Shown here piece by piece: positions 36,774 through 45,316 of a stretch of 64,000 nt of DNA. Origin of the DNA: Enterococcus alishanensis (GTDB lineage: Bacteria > Bacillota > Bacilli > Lactobacillales > Enterococcaceae); assembly GCF_019218635.1 (NCBI RefSeq), contig NZ_JAHUZB010000011.1, positions 1 to 64,000 of the forward strand, in the 5' to 3' direction. Position numbers and translations under genes: made by a program. The first letter of the stretch is position 1, and every line of letters starts with the position of its first letter. A model generated the notes under the pieces. The model was not told where the DNA came from. It worked only from the letters and a program-made list of their open reading frames with translations, and searched no databases.

Positions 36774-37886
36774 ATGGATACAAAACGATTAGTTATAACA
36801 TTTATTGAGTTGGTTCAGATTGATTCTGAATCGGGAAATGAAGGCAAAATACATGAATATTTAAAAAATAAATTTATGAAGCTTGGCTTGGAGATCGTGG
36901 AAGATAACAGTAAGGAAGATACCGGATTGGGTTCAAATAATTTAATTGTTAAGCTTCATGGAAAAGACCGCAATAAATTGCCTCTTTTCTTTTCCTGCCA
37001 CACTGATACAGTTTTTCCGGGAAAAGGTATTGAAGTGATTGAAGAATCAGGGATTTTATCCTCTAAAGGAGAAACGATACTAGGTGCAGATAATAAAGCG
37101 GGAATCGCGATTATCATCGAAGCGATTGAAACAATTCAAGAACTAGGTATTACAACAGGAGATTTAGAGTTTGTTTTTTCTCCAGGAGAAGAAATTGGAT
37201 TAATTGGTGCATCAGCCTTAGATATGCAGCTGATCAACGCCAAAAGTGGATATGTTTTAGACAGCGGCGGAGAGGTAGGTCGTGTGACTATAGCCAGTCC
37301 GACATTATTTATGTATGAGATTCAAGTAAAAGGACAATCAGCACATTCAGGTATAGAACCAGAAAAGGGAATATCTGCTGTTTCAATTTTATCAGAAGCT
37401 TTACAAAAAATTGAGATAGGTCGTATTGATGAGATGACAAACGCGAATATCGGAACAATTAATGGAGGAAACGCGACAAATATTGTTATGGATTCGTTGG
37501 TGCTAAAAGGAGAAGTACGTTCAGTATTGCCAGAAGTAGCAGAACAATTACTCAAGGAAATAGAAGAGGCCTTTAGTGTAGCAGTTCAAAAATATGGCGG
37601 CTCCTTTGAAATGACGGTAGAAAAAATGGCCACTGGGTACAATATTCCTGATGAAGCAGTGATAATGAAAAGGTTAGATAAGGCAATGCATAAACAGGAC
37701 CTTTCCTTGATAAAGGAGATTAGCGGCGGCGGAAGCGATGCTAATATTTTTAATGAAAAAGGAAAAGAAGTTGTTAATTTGTCCATTGGCTATGAAAAAA
37801 TTCATACGACTGAAGAATATATAGCTGTTGCAGAAATGGAGAAGGCTGTTAAATTGGTGATTGAATTGGCGGAGATGGCTTCTTGA
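36774..37886 (+). CDS. M20-family metallopeptidase (PepT-like)
   Basis: 370 residues. Metal-binding sites are visible in order: FFSCHTDTVFPG (His and Asp near 78-82), LGADNKAG (bridging Asp near 109), FSPGEEIGLIGA (general base Glu and metal Glu near 142), YVLDSGG, and the C-terminal His region KIHTTEE. A dimerisation domain is inserted at about 180-290. Acts in the cytoplasm on short peptides, typically di- or tripeptides. Ribosome site GAAGGAGG. Together with the SepM-like protease it suggests release and breakdown of a peptide. Confidence 0.88.
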   Translation: MDTKRLVITFIELVQIDSESGNEGKIHEYLKNKFMKLGLEIVEDNSKEDTGLGSNNLIVKLHGKDRNKLPLFFSCHTDTVFPGKGIEVIEESGILSSKGETILGADNKAGIAIIIEAIETIQELGITTGDLEFVFSPGEEIGLIGASALDMQLINAKSGYVLDSGGEVGRVTIASPTLFMYEIQVKGQSAHSGIEPEKGISAVSILSEALQKIEIGRIDEMTNANIGTINGGNATNIVMDSLVLKGEVRSVLPEVAEQLLKEIEEAFSVAVQKYGGSFEMTVEKMATGYNIPDEAVIMKRLDKAMHKQDLSLIKEISGGGSDANIFNEKGKEVVNLSIGYEKIHTTEEYIAVAEMEKAVKLVIELAEMAS

Positions 37887-37976
37887 GGATTAAAAGTCGA
37901 TAGAAATTTTTTATGAACAGAGGACTTTCAATAAATCGTTGAATGAGCGGAATAAATCAAGAAAAGGGTAAAGAGC

Positions 37977-38153
37977 ATGCTTGCAATAAGTGCTATTTTG
38001 TTAGCTAGTTTCTTATGTTTTTTTAAGATCATTCTAAAATGGTGGAAAAAAACTTTTTCTGCAACAGAACAGCTGATGAACTCGTTATTATTTGTACTGT
38101 TCTCTCTATTACTAATTATTCTTTCCTCTGTTCGTTTATTATTTAGACTGTGA
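37977..38153 (+). CDS. 58-residue two-helix membrane peptide
   Basis: MLAISAILLASFLCFFKIIL is followed by the polar segment KWWKKTFSATEQLMN and a second hydrophobic helix ending SSVRLLFRL. AAAAGGG precedes the ATG and the frame ends at TGA 38151. It sits in the 316-base space between the M20 peptidase and the alarmone synthetase, on the same strand. A minus-strand frame over the same DNA also overlaps the synthetase and is judged a shadow. Product unknown; a membrane effector or peptide substrate is possible. Confidence 0.5.
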   Translation: MLAISAILLASFLCFFKIILKWWKKTFSATEQLMNSLLFVLFSLLLIILSSVRLLFRL

Positions 38154-38202
38154 ACGAAACTAGCAATGCCTGTACTATAAATTTTATGAGTGGTGGGGAA
38201 AA

Positions 38203-38853
38203 ATGAACGAAATTCATTCATTTCAACAAAAAGAAATCCAACAAGCGCAGTTCTTTTATGAATGTGCCATGAAGGAATGCGAAACAAAATTTCAAATTCT
38301 TTTTTCTGAATTATTAATGAAAAATGAACGCTCATCTATTCAAGGAGTTAGCTCAAGAGTAAAGACAAGTACCTCGATTTATGAAAAGTGTGATAGAAAA
38401 GGAATCCCTATAAAGTTGGATGAAATTCTGTCGAATATATTTGATGGTGCCGGTGTTCGGGTGATCTGCTCTTATATCGATGATGTATACCGAATCAGAG
38501 AAATGTTTCTTGGTCAAGATGATGTGATTTTATTAAATGAAAAAGATTTTATTGAATGTCCTAAGGCAAATGGCTATCGCAGCCTGCATCTGATTGTTCA
38601 ATTACCAGTTTTTCTATCTAATATGAAGAAAAATATTGTTGTGGAAGTCCAGCTTCGTACAGCAGCAATGGATTTTTGGGCCAGCCTTGAGCACGAATTA
38701 AAATATAAAAGTGATAATAAAGATCCGGCGTTAATAAATGAGTTGCGCGTCTGTTCAGATAAAGCGCATCTATTAGATGATGAAATGATGGGGTTGAGAG
38801 ACCGAATCATCGAGTTTAATCAAAAGCTAGAACGCTCTAAAAAAGGACACTGA
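38203..38853 (+). CDS. Small alarmone synthetase (RelA/SpoT domain, RelQ-like)
   Basis: 216 residues. Synthetase motifs: RVKTSTSIYEKC (51-62), FDGAGVRVICSYIDDVY (80-96) with the G-loop Arg, KANGYRSLHLIVQ (124-136) and VEVQLRTAAMDFWASLEHEL (152-171) with the Glu-Gln pair. No hydrolase, TGS or ACT domain. It would make (p)ppGpp or pGpp from ATP and GDP/GTP. As the last gene of the YitT-SepM-peptidase operon, it ties a second messenger to that locus. Confidence 0.9.
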   Translation: MNEIHSFQQKEIQQAQFFYECAMKECETKFQILFSELLMKNERSSIQGVSSRVKTSTSIYEKCDRKGIPIKLDEILSNIFDGAGVRVICSYIDDVYRIREMFLGQDDVILLNEKDFIECPKANGYRSLHLIVQLPVFLSNMKKNIVVEVQLRTAAMDFWASLEHELKYKSDNKDPALINELRVCSDKAHLLDDEMMGLRDRIIEFNQKLERSKKGH

Positions 38854-38893
38854 GTTTAGCCGTTTTCTTAATAAATAAAGCTTTACTATTTTT

Positions 38894-39703
38894 GGTTCTG
38901 TTGCAAAGATTTCCAATACCCTACTTTTAAGATAAAATGGAGGGAAATGACAGCTTGGAGGAACGAAGATGGACCATTTTAAGGGGAAACAATTTCAAAA
39001 AGATGTGATTATAATAGCCGTAGGCTATTATCTTCGTTACAATCTCAGCTATCGTGACGTGCAAGAACTGCTTTATGATCGTGGCATTCAGGTGTGCCAT
39101 ACGACGATTTATCGCTGGGTGCAAGAATACGGACGCATTTTGTACCAGATCTGGAAGAAAAGAAATAGAAAAGCATTCTATTCATGGAAAATGGATGAAA
39201 CGTATATCAAAATCAAAGGAAAGTGGCATTATTTATATCGTGCCATCGATGCAGATGGTTTCACACTTGATATTTGGTTACGAAAAAAACGCAATACACA
39301 AGCAGCGTATGCGTTTATGAAACGATTATTCAAGCACTTTGGTGAACCGAAGGTTCTCGTCACCGATCAAGCGCCTTCGATTGCTAGTGCATTTAAGAAA
39401 CTAAAGAATCATGGTTTTTATCAGCATACAGAGCATCGAACCGTGAAATATCTGAATAATCTCATTGAACAAGACCATCGACCAATCAAGCGAAGAAATA
39501 AATTCTATCGAAGTTTACGTACAGCGGCGACCACGATCAAAGGGATGGAAACCATTCGAGGATTATACAAGAAAACCCGAAAAGAAGGCAGTCTCTTCGG
39601 GTTTTCAGTCTGCATTGAAATCAAAGGATTATTAGGTATTCCAGCTTAATCCGGACGTTGAACTAGACTAATGTTGCGATTTTTAAAACTTTGCAACAGA
39701 ACC
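38894..39703 (+). mobile_element. IS1216-like element (IS6 family), complete
   Basis: 810 bp bounded by GGTTCTGTTGCAAAG at 38894 and its complement ending at 39703. One intact transposase gene inside. The eight bases on either side differ, so there is no target duplication; the element probably arrived by, or later took part in, IS26-like cointegrate or deletion events. Confidence 0.95.
38969..39649 (+). CDS. IS1216/IS6-family transposase
   Basis: 226 residues, the family length. Helix-turn-helix at the start (YRDVQELLYDRGIQVCHTTI), DDE core with Asp in WKMDETYIKIKG, Asp in VLVTDQAPSI and Glu in LIEQDHRPIK. Widespread on enterococcal resistance and virulence plasmids. Intact. Confidence 0.95.
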   Translation: MDHFKGKQFQKDVIIIAVGYYLRYNLSYRDVQELLYDRGIQVCHTTIYRWVQEYGRILYQIWKKRNRKAFYSWKMDETYIKIKGKWHYLYRAIDADGFTLDIWLRKKRNTQAAYAFMKRLFKHFGEPKVLVTDQAPSIASAFKKLKNHGFYQHTEHRTVKYLNNLIEQDHRPIKRRNKFYRSLRTAATTIKGMETIRGLYKKTRKEGSLFGFSVCIEIKGLLGIPA

Positions 39704-39732
39704 ACTTTCGGGAAGTATCTAAAATCAATTTT

Positions 39733-39772
39733 GAAATTATCATTAATGGTTCATTTAATGATAATTTCCCGT
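39733..39772. terminator. Hairpin, probable terminator
   Basis: AAATTATCATTA and TAATGATAATTT pair around ATGGTTCAT. It lies just downstream of IS1216. Confidence 0.6.
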
Positions 39773-39811
39773 TCTTAGTAGTTATTAGATCGTTCTTTTT
39801 CTTTTTTTGAT

Positions 39812-39855
39812 CGGATTATAACAAACATCTTGTCCGTAATCTTATTATAGAAGCT
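39812..39855. mobile_element. IS3 end remnant
   Basis: GGATTATAACAAACATCTTGT followed by CCGTAATCTTATTATA matches the IS end at 13456-13507 with scattered changes. No transposase remains beside it. Confidence 0.6.
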
Positions 39856-39901
39856 CATTCGAATTATTTATTTTTTTAACAGACATTTGTCTATCATTTT
39901 T

Positions 39902-39917
39902 GTAAAACGCTTTCATT
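39902..39917. promoter_or_regulatory. Possible CcpA (cre) site upstream of the Crp-like operon
   Basis: On the minus strand ATGAAAGCGTTTTACA, close to cre consensus with one extra base in the right half. It is about 85 bases before the regulator start. Confidence 0.4.
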
Positions 39918-39998
39918 TATTGCTGATTTTATAGACTTTTGTCGTTGATACAACTTAAGCATTACTTTAAAATCATATATAAAGAAAGGATAACTATT

Positions 39999-40652
39999 AT
40001 GGATATAGATAATTTGATTCAAAGATACTCAACGGCAACTCTACTATTAGAGTACTGCCCTTATAAAATTCTTCAAGAAATTATAATTTTAGAGTTTTCA
40101 AAAGGAGAATTTTTTCTAAATCAGGGTGACATCTATGATCATGTTTTTTATATAGTAAATGGAACAGTAGATATATTTATTGATAATTTTAAAGACAAAC
40201 AAATAGTTTTGGACTCTTATGAAGCCGGAAATTTTATTGGTGAACATGAAATATTTAATAATCAACCCTTTAGTTCTTCAGTAGTTTCAACGAGTGAAAT
40301 CATTTTACTGAAAATACCAAGAAAACAATTTCTTGAATGGTTATCATTAGATAATCATCTGAATAATATTCTCATAAATTCTTTATGTAACCAAATATAT
40401 AAACTAAGCAATTTGGTGGAAACATACTCTTTATTAACCACAAAGGAACAAGTCTGTTTGATACTTTCTCAACTCTCTCCAGACAACAATATTATTTCAA
40501 GAAACCGCTTGTTAAAAAAAATCTCTTCGACTACTAGAAGTGTCGATAGAGTTTTGTTGGAACTAAAGTCAAAACATATAATTATCAATAGCAACGGAAA
40601 TATACAAGTTAATGATTTTGATTTATTAGAAAAATTTGGAGGTAGTGTATGA
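39999..40652 (+). CDS. Crp/Fnr-family transcriptional regulator
   Basis: 217 residues from ATG 39999 (AAAGGA upstream). N-terminal cyclic-nucleotide-binding-type beta barrel (FSKGEFFLNQGDIYDHVFYI, FIGEHEIFNNQPFSSSVVS, residues 30-110), dimer helix, and a C-terminal winged helix (SRNRLLKKISSTTRSVDRVL). No Fnr cysteine cluster. Its stop overlaps the start of the phosphorylase gene (ATGA), so it heads the salvage operon and probably controls it. Confidence 0.88.
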   Translation: MDIDNLIQRYSTATLLLEYCPYKILQEIIILEFSKGEFFLNQGDIYDHVFYIVNGTVDIFIDNFKDKQIVLDSYEAGNFIGEHEIFNNQPFSSSVVSTSEIILLKIPRKQFLEWLSLDNHLNNILINSLCNQIYKLSNLVETYSLLTTKEQVCLILSQLSPDNNIISRNRLLKKISSTTRSVDRVLLELKSKHIIINSNGNIQVNDFDLLEKFGGSV

Positions 40653-41383
40653 CTAATATTGAAAAAGTCGAAGCTCATATTCAATTAGGGAATTCGATTA
40701 ATGTAAAAAAAGCAATAATCGCTGGTGATCCAGCTAGAATTTCTAAGATATCAAAATTTTTAGATAATCCATCAGAACTGAAGTTTAATAGAGAATTCAA
40801 ATCAATTGTAGGTTACTATCACGGTGAAAAAATTTTAATTTTATCAACAGGTATTGGTTCCCCTTCAACTGCAATAGCGATTGAGGAATTATTTAACATT
40901 GGTGTACGCCAAATTGTACGAGTAGGTAGTTGTGGATCTCTCAGTGGTAATTTGCATATTGGAGATGTCGTTGTTGCCACCGGAGCAGTTCGTGAGGACG
41001 GTTTGTCTAAAGAATATTTACCTTTGTCATTCCCCGCATGTCCAAGCCATGCCTTCCTAGAATCTTCTTTTAGAATTTCTACAAAAGATATTAAATATGG
41101 AATAATAAGGAGTCATGATGGATTTTACATGAAATCTAACAATCAAAAAGAAGCTTTTTGGTCTAAGTACAATGTGCTTGCATCAGATATGGAAACAAGT
41201 ATTTTGTATGTCATTGCTGCTGTACGCGGAATTAAATCGATTTCTATATTAAATACAGTTGTAGAATTCAATGAATCATTAGAAGATGGAGTTAACGACT
41301 TGGTAAATGGTAACAAAAAAATGCTGAAGGGAGAAAAAGCTTCAATACAATTAGCTTTACAAATTTTAACAGAAGGAGATTAA
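40649..41383 (+). CDS. Nucleoside phosphorylase (uridine phosphorylase-like)
   Basis: 244 residues of the PNP/UDP family: IIAGDPARISKI (phosphate site), STGIGSPSTAIAIEEL, IVRVGSCGSL and SDMETSILYVIAAVRG (nucleoside site Glu-Met-Glu region). It splits a nucleoside with phosphate into base and ribose-1-phosphate. Next to PnuC the natural substrate could be nicotinamide riboside or a pyrimidine/purine nucleoside. The first is an inference from the neighbour. Confidence 0.88.
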   Translation: MTNIEKVEAHIQLGNSINVKKAIIAGDPARISKISKFLDNPSELKFNREFKSIVGYYHGEKILILSTGIGSPSTAIAIEELFNIGVRQIVRVGSCGSLSGNLHIGDVVVATGAVREDGLSKEYLPLSFPACPSHAFLESSFRISTKDIKYGIIRSHDGFYMKSNNQKEAFWSKYNVLASDMETSILYVIAAVRGIKSISILNTVVEFNESLEDGVNDLVNGNKKMLKGEKASIQLALQILTEGD

Positions 41384-41385
41384 TT

Positions 41386-42075
41386 ATGAAAAAAGTACAT
41401 GCACTTTTAAACAGTAAACAGTGGGACATTGGTTGGATTTCTCTAGGAATAATTTTAGTTATTATAAGCACTATCATAAGTAGCAACGGAAACATTACTT
41501 TAACAACTGTTACCTCTTTTTTAGGTAGTATCATAGGAATGACAGTAGTATTATTATTAGCTAATCAATCAGGTAAATTTGCTACTGGGTTAGGAGTAAT
41601 TGGTGCTCTATTTGATACTTTTAACAATTACATGTTTGGGTTATCTGGAATGATGTTTGTAGGTATTTATGCGTTCTTTATTTATTTGAAAGGCTTCTTT
41701 TCGCTGGGTAAACAAATAGCAGTTACAAAGGTTACTAAATCCAATTTAATCATATCACTATGCATTGCTGTTGCAGGTGGTGTCTTATTGCTTACGTATG
41801 GATCAACAATACTTCCTAACAATGCGCCACAGTGGGTCATATATTGTAACGCCCTTGTATTCATCATACAAGTAGTTTCCCAATATTTGATGGTCGAAGG
41901 TAAAGCTATTGGTTGGGTAGGTTTTACAGTAATTAATGTAATTAATTTATGCTTGCAATCTTATGTTTATATAAGTGGTGCCAATCCAGCAGCTCTAGTA
42001 TATTTAGCTATGACGTTCATGTTTTTACTAAACTCAGTAAAAGCACTTGTCTTATGGTATGGCTTTGGAGAATAG
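41386..42075 (+). CDS. pnuC: PnuC-type nicotinamide riboside transporter
   Basis: 229 residues with seven to eight membrane segments. PnuC-like features include the GVIGALFDTFNNYMFGLSGM segment and aromatic-rich helices with Trp and Asn near the C-terminus (INVINLCLQSYVYI). PnuC carries nicotinamide riboside by facilitated diffusion. Two bases after the phosphorylase stop with GAAGGAG, clearly one operon. Confidence 0.8.
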   Translation: MKKVHALLNSKQWDIGWISLGIILVIISTIISSNGNITLTTVTSFLGSIIGMTVVLLLANQSGKFATGLGVIGALFDTFNNYMFGLSGMMFVGIYAFFIYLKGFFSLGKQIAVTKVTKSNLIISLCIAVAGGVLLLTYGSTILPNNAPQWVIYCNALVFIIQVVSQYLMVEGKAIGWVGFTVINVINLCLQSYVYISGANPAALVYLAMTFMFLLNSVKALVLWYGFGE

Positions 42076-42089
42076 AAAGGAAAATGAAA

Positions 42090-42671
42090 ATGAAGACTAC
42101 TTTAATAATCGATCATCCTTGGGATAAGAGTTTTAATCATGCACTTAAAAATAGTTTAGTTACTGAACTGAAGGATAATCATATTGATTACCATCTTGTC
42201 GACCTGTATAAAGACGGATTCAACCCTATACTTGAAACAAAGGATCTAGCAACTTACCAAGCGGGTCTTTCAAGTGATCCTATCGTTAATAAATATATTA
42301 ACATCTTGAGAGATACTGATAAACTTATCATTATTTTTCCAATATGGTGGTATAGTTGTCCTTCTGGATTTAAAGGATTCATGGATAAGGTCTTTCTAGA
42401 CGGAGTAGCTTTTCACGATGATGGGTCAGGGCTAAAACCTTTATTAAACATTAAATCTGCACACATTTTTACAACTTCTGAACAGCCAACGGAGGGTTTA
42501 CGTCAAAGATGTGGAAATGCATTTGAAGGTCAAATTATTACTACTTTAAAGGATATTGGCATTGAAAATGTATACTGGGATAATTTAGGGACTATTAGTG
42601 CCTTAACAGATAGAGAAAGACTTAACTTTATAGCCTCAGCTAATAGAACAATAAATGCCTGCTATGAATGA
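42090..42671 (+). CDS. Flavodoxin-fold NAD(P)H dehydrogenase (quinone)
   Basis: About 193 residues from ATG 42090; GAAAGG is nine bases upstream (ATG 42084 is an alternative). NQO1/MdaB family: IIDHPWDKSFNHAL, LIIIFPIWWYSCPSGFKGFM (FMN/quinone site with the FPIWW motif) and the DKVF segment. It uses NAD(P)H to reduce quinones or similar. Last gene of the salvage operon, so a link to NAD(P) pools is plausible. Confidence 0.88.
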   Translation: MKTTLIIDHPWDKSFNHALKNSLVTELKDNHIDYHLVDLYKDGFNPILETKDLATYQAGLSSDPIVNKYINILRDTDKLIIIFPIWWYSCPSGFKGFMDKVFLDGVAFHDDGSGLKPLLNIKSAHIFTTSEQPTEGLRQRCGNAFEGQIITTLKDIGIENVYWDNLGTISALTDRERLNFIASANRTINACYE

Positions 42672-43159
42672 AAATTTTCTAAAAACCGATTTGTATATGC
42701 TTTGTGAACTACTCACCACTTAACTAAACCTAACGGCTTTTAACTCTTGAAGTGAGCGCTTCTTGGGAATAGAGCTTACTTGCAAGCATATTTCTTTACT
42801 CGTAGCGATGTCTCATATTTACCAAGCTATCCCCGTAGTTTCTAAGATTTTTGATTGTATCTAAGCTAATTCTTTTATTCTTAGACCTTCATCAAAATAT
42901 TAAATTTTTCAAAAGTGTTACTTTTGGGTATACCCACAGGTAACACTTTTCGTTATTTCGAGAATCCTGTTCTACTATATTTTTAGAAATGCTAGGTAAT
43001 GTGACTTTTGAATGGATATTATATCGATTCTTTTAGTTCGAAGGACATTTAAAGAACGTAATATGAGCCTGGTAGATAAAGCATTAATCAAGTACGATAT
43101 TGTGAAACATCTTATCCCAACTGGAACTATACATTGGGGAAATTTAAATACTCATCCTA
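42672..43159. other. Intergenic with hairpin family B copy 1
   Basis: No supported gene. An open frame 43012-43206 covers the decayed start of the YagU-like remnant. Hairpin at 42911-42950. Confidence 0.5.
42911..42950. repeat. Hairpin family B, copy 1 (AGTGTTACTT arms)
   Basis: AAAAGTGTTACTTTTGGGT and ACCCACAGGTAACACTTTT (with the centre TATA) form a near-perfect palindrome of 40 bases. Related copies lie at 43331, 53383 and 59795. Confidence 0.85.
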
Positions 43160-43315
43160 ATGCCTGCTCTTGGAACAATTCCCGCTACATGGAACCAACC
43201 ATTTGATGAACATGTATCAGAGTTTTTAGGTCACATTGTATGGGGTTGGTCTATAGCGGCAACTGTATACTATATTATTGCAAAAGACAAAAAAGGAAAT
43301 CTTGTCAACATTTGA
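43160..43315 (+). pseudogene. YagU/DUF1440-like membrane protein, C-terminal remnant
   Basis: PATWNQPFDEHVSEFLGHIV and WGWSIAATVYYII match the C-terminal signature of YagU-family proteins (E.SE..GH..W.WSIE). Only 51 residues remain in this frame. The preceding 100 bases decode in another frame (SLVDKALIKYDIVKHLIPTG), so the gene is frameshifted and has lost its start. Confidence 0.65.
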
Positions 43316-43330
43316 ATTTTAACTAGTGAT

Positions 43331-43370
43331 AAAAGTGTTACTTATGTACAGCCGCATAAGTAACACTTTT
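43331..43370. repeat. Hairpin family B, copy 2
   Basis: AAAAGTGTTACTTATG and CATAAGTAACACTTTT with centre TACAGCCG, followed by T residues. Just after the YagU-like remnant. Confidence 0.85.
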
Positions 43371-43576
43371 TAGTATGTTTGCAGTGATTTTTTGATTATT
43401 TCTAAAATTTCAGACATGTAACTTTTGAATTTTAGTGAATTAAAATTTTTATCAACTTAATTTTGCTTGATTAAGCTTTAGTGCTGATCTTCTTCTTAGT
43501 ATAATTTAATGCTTTATATTTCAAAAATAAACGTTTTTGTTCTATGATAAGAATAAGTATTGGGGGGTTGGATAAT

Positions 43577-44143
43577 TTGAAAAAAAAATCTAAATTTTTT
43601 TTATTTTTACTCGCACTATCGGCAGTTTTTCCTTTGTTTTTCACACTTGTTTCTTCACAAAAAGCTGTAAAATTACCATTCCATCTTATTGATGTAAGAG
43701 AATACCCTTTTTTTGATAATTTTCTAATAATTATTTTATTTTGGCTAAGCCTAGTGTGGCTAGTCATATTGCTGATTGCTTTAATAGTAATTATATTTTT
43801 TCCCAGCTATAGAAAACAAATGAAAATTAAATCAGAATCAGGAGCTCTTACAATACAAAAAAAAGCAATTGATAACTTCATTTTATGTATCTTAAAAGAT
43901 GAGAAATTTGTGGCAAATCCATCTGTAACTACTATCTTTAAAGCAAAAAAAATAAAAATAAAAATTAAAGGTGATATCAGGGGATCCGATACTAATATTA
44001 TCGAAAAAAAGAAATATCTTTCAACTGAAATAGAGACAAAAATAAAAGATTTATTCGGCATAAACGAGCGAATCCAAACAGTAGTCACTTTTAAAAATTA
44101 TGAAAAATCAAAAAAAAATCAACAGACAAAACGAGTAAATTAA
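43577..44143 (+). CDS. amaP: Alkaline shock response membrane anchor protein AmaP
   Basis: About 188 residues from TTG 43577 with GGGGGG nine bases upstream (ATG 43544 has no site). Two membrane helices (about 5-25 and 50-78) and a cytoplasmic Asp23-like domain (ESGALTIQKKAIDNFI, IKIKGDIRGSD, INERIQTVVTF). AmaP tethers Asp23/Gls24 to the membrane. First of a three-gene envelope-stress cluster. Confidence 0.87.
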   Translation: MKKKSKFFLFLLALSAVFPLFFTLVSSQKAVKLPFHLIDVREYPFFDNFLIIILFWLSLVWLVILLIALIVIIFFPSYRKQMKIKSESGALTIQKKAIDNFILCILKDEKFVANPSVTTIFKAKKIKIKIKGDIRGSDTNIIEKKKYLSTEIETKIKDLFGINERIQTVVTFKNYEKSKKNQQTKRVN

Positions 44144-44154
44144 GGAGATAAATT

Positions 44155-44334
44155 ATGAATCAAGAGCTTTGGAGAACATATAAACTTCCAATTATTTTTG
44201 GTATTCTTGGCCTACTTATCGCAATCTGTTTCATGACTTTAGGTTTTTTAAAAACAGTATTAATTCTAATATTCACTAGTGTAGGTATTTACTTAGGATT
44301 CTATTTACGGTCAAAAGGTTTTTTTGATCGATAA
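44155..44334 (+). CDS. DUF2273-family small membrane protein
   Basis: 59 residues with two membrane helices (LPIIFGILGLLIAICFMTLG and a second from KTVLILIFTSVGIYLGFYL) and the short RSKGFF tail typical of DUF2273. ATG follows AAGGAG, 11 bases after amaP. The family always travels with amaP and asp23/gls24. Confidence 0.88.
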   Translation: MNQELWRTYKLPIIFGILGLLIAICFMTLGFLKTVLILIFTSVGIYLGFYLRSKGFFDR

Positions 44335-44370
44335 TATAGTACATTAAAACAAATATAAGGAGGAACAAAA

Positions 44371-44958
44371 ATGGATAATAAGGATTTAGCAAAGAAGAAC
44401 AACGAAGGTAGTAAAGTTCCTGAACCGGATAATGAAATCAAAGGAACATTAACGTTTGATGACAAAGTTATCCAAAAAATTGTGGGTATCGCTTTGGAAG
44501 AAATTGATGGTCTTTTAACTGTAGATGGAGGATTCTTCTCTAATTTGGCAGGAAAAATTGTTAATACAGACGACGTAACCTCTGGTGTAGATGTAGAGGT
44601 TGGCAAGCAACAGGTAGCAGTTGACTTAGATATTGTAGCTGAATACGGTAGAGATATAACAAATATATATGATAGAATCAAAAAAGTAGTATCTCGTGAA
44701 GTTAAACAAATGACTGGTTTGGATTTAATTGAAGTAAATGTTAATGTTGTAGATGTCAAATCAGAGGAACAATATGAAAAAGACGCGACTACTGTACAAG
44801 ATAAATTATCAGATGCTGCAGAAACTACTGGAGAATTTGTTTCTAAGCAAACAGAGAATGCAAAAGAAGCGGTTAGTAAAACTGGAGATAAATTAAATAA
44901 TCAAGCTTCTAAAGCTAAAAAGACTGTAGATAATGCAACAGAGTCACGAGTAAAATAA
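44371..44958 (+). CDS. Asp23/Gls24 family envelope stress protein
   Basis: 195 residues. Asp23 domain at about 24-130 (GTLTFDDKVIQKIVGIALEE, EVGKQQVAVDLDIVAEYGRD, VKQMTGLDLIEVNVNVVDV). The C-terminal 65 residues are Lys/Glu/Ala-rich and probably helical (FVSKQTENAKEAVSKTGDKL). In enterococci Gls24 proteins serve in bile and stress resistance. Ribosome site AAGGAGG, terminator at 44983. Confidence 0.92.
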   Translation: MDNKDLAKKNNEGSKVPEPDNEIKGTLTFDDKVIQKIVGIALEEIDGLLTVDGGFFSNLAGKIVNTDDVTSGVDVEVGKQQVAVDLDIVAEYGRDITNIYDRIKKVVSREVKQMTGLDLIEVNVNVVDVKSEEQYEKDATTVQDKLSDAAETTGEFVSKQTENAKEAVSKTGDKLNNQASKAKKTVDNATESRVK

Positions 44959-44982
44959 AAATGTTTGGGTATTAATTTAGGT

Positions 44983-45019
44983 AAGAAGACATGGAAAATT
45001 TATTTCCATGTCTTCTTTT
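44983..45019 (+). terminator. Terminator of the Gls24 cluster
   Basis: AAGAAGACATGGAAA and TTTCCATGTCTTCTT with a five-base loop, followed by TTGATTTC. Confidence 0.88.
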
Positions 45020-45316
45020 GATTTCTTGCGGCACTTTCTCATTTGAAAAATTTAAAAACATAGAATGCCATATAACCTTATGAAATTTTCCGAAAAAGTT
45101 ATATTAAACCGTTCTATATGAATAACCTTTATAGGTATACTTGCAGATAACACTCTTGTTTTTTGTGAATACTACCATATCAGTCAGCTTTGGTATCGAG
45201 TAGTGTTACTTTTAACTGGTGATTAAATGAACACCAGTCATGATTAGACGTAAAACGTATTAAGATAAATAAAATGAAGAGGCTTAAATGTCTCTTTTAA
45301 AGAAGGATTGAGAGCT
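45020..45316. other. Intergenic with degraded family B hairpin
   Basis: Contains a degraded copy of the TATAC-centred hairpin (ATAGGTATACTTGCAGATAA at 45131-45150) and a half copy at about 45195. No gene. Confidence 0.4.

Noticed and set aside
37928-38335. Minus-strand frame of 135 residues
   Set aside because: It overlaps the start of the well-supported alarmone synthetase on the other strand and the short membrane peptide with its own ribosome site; a shadow is the simplest reading.
43012-43206. Plus-strand frame of 64 residues
   Set aside because: Its DNA is better explained as the frameshifted upstream part of the YagU-like remnant.
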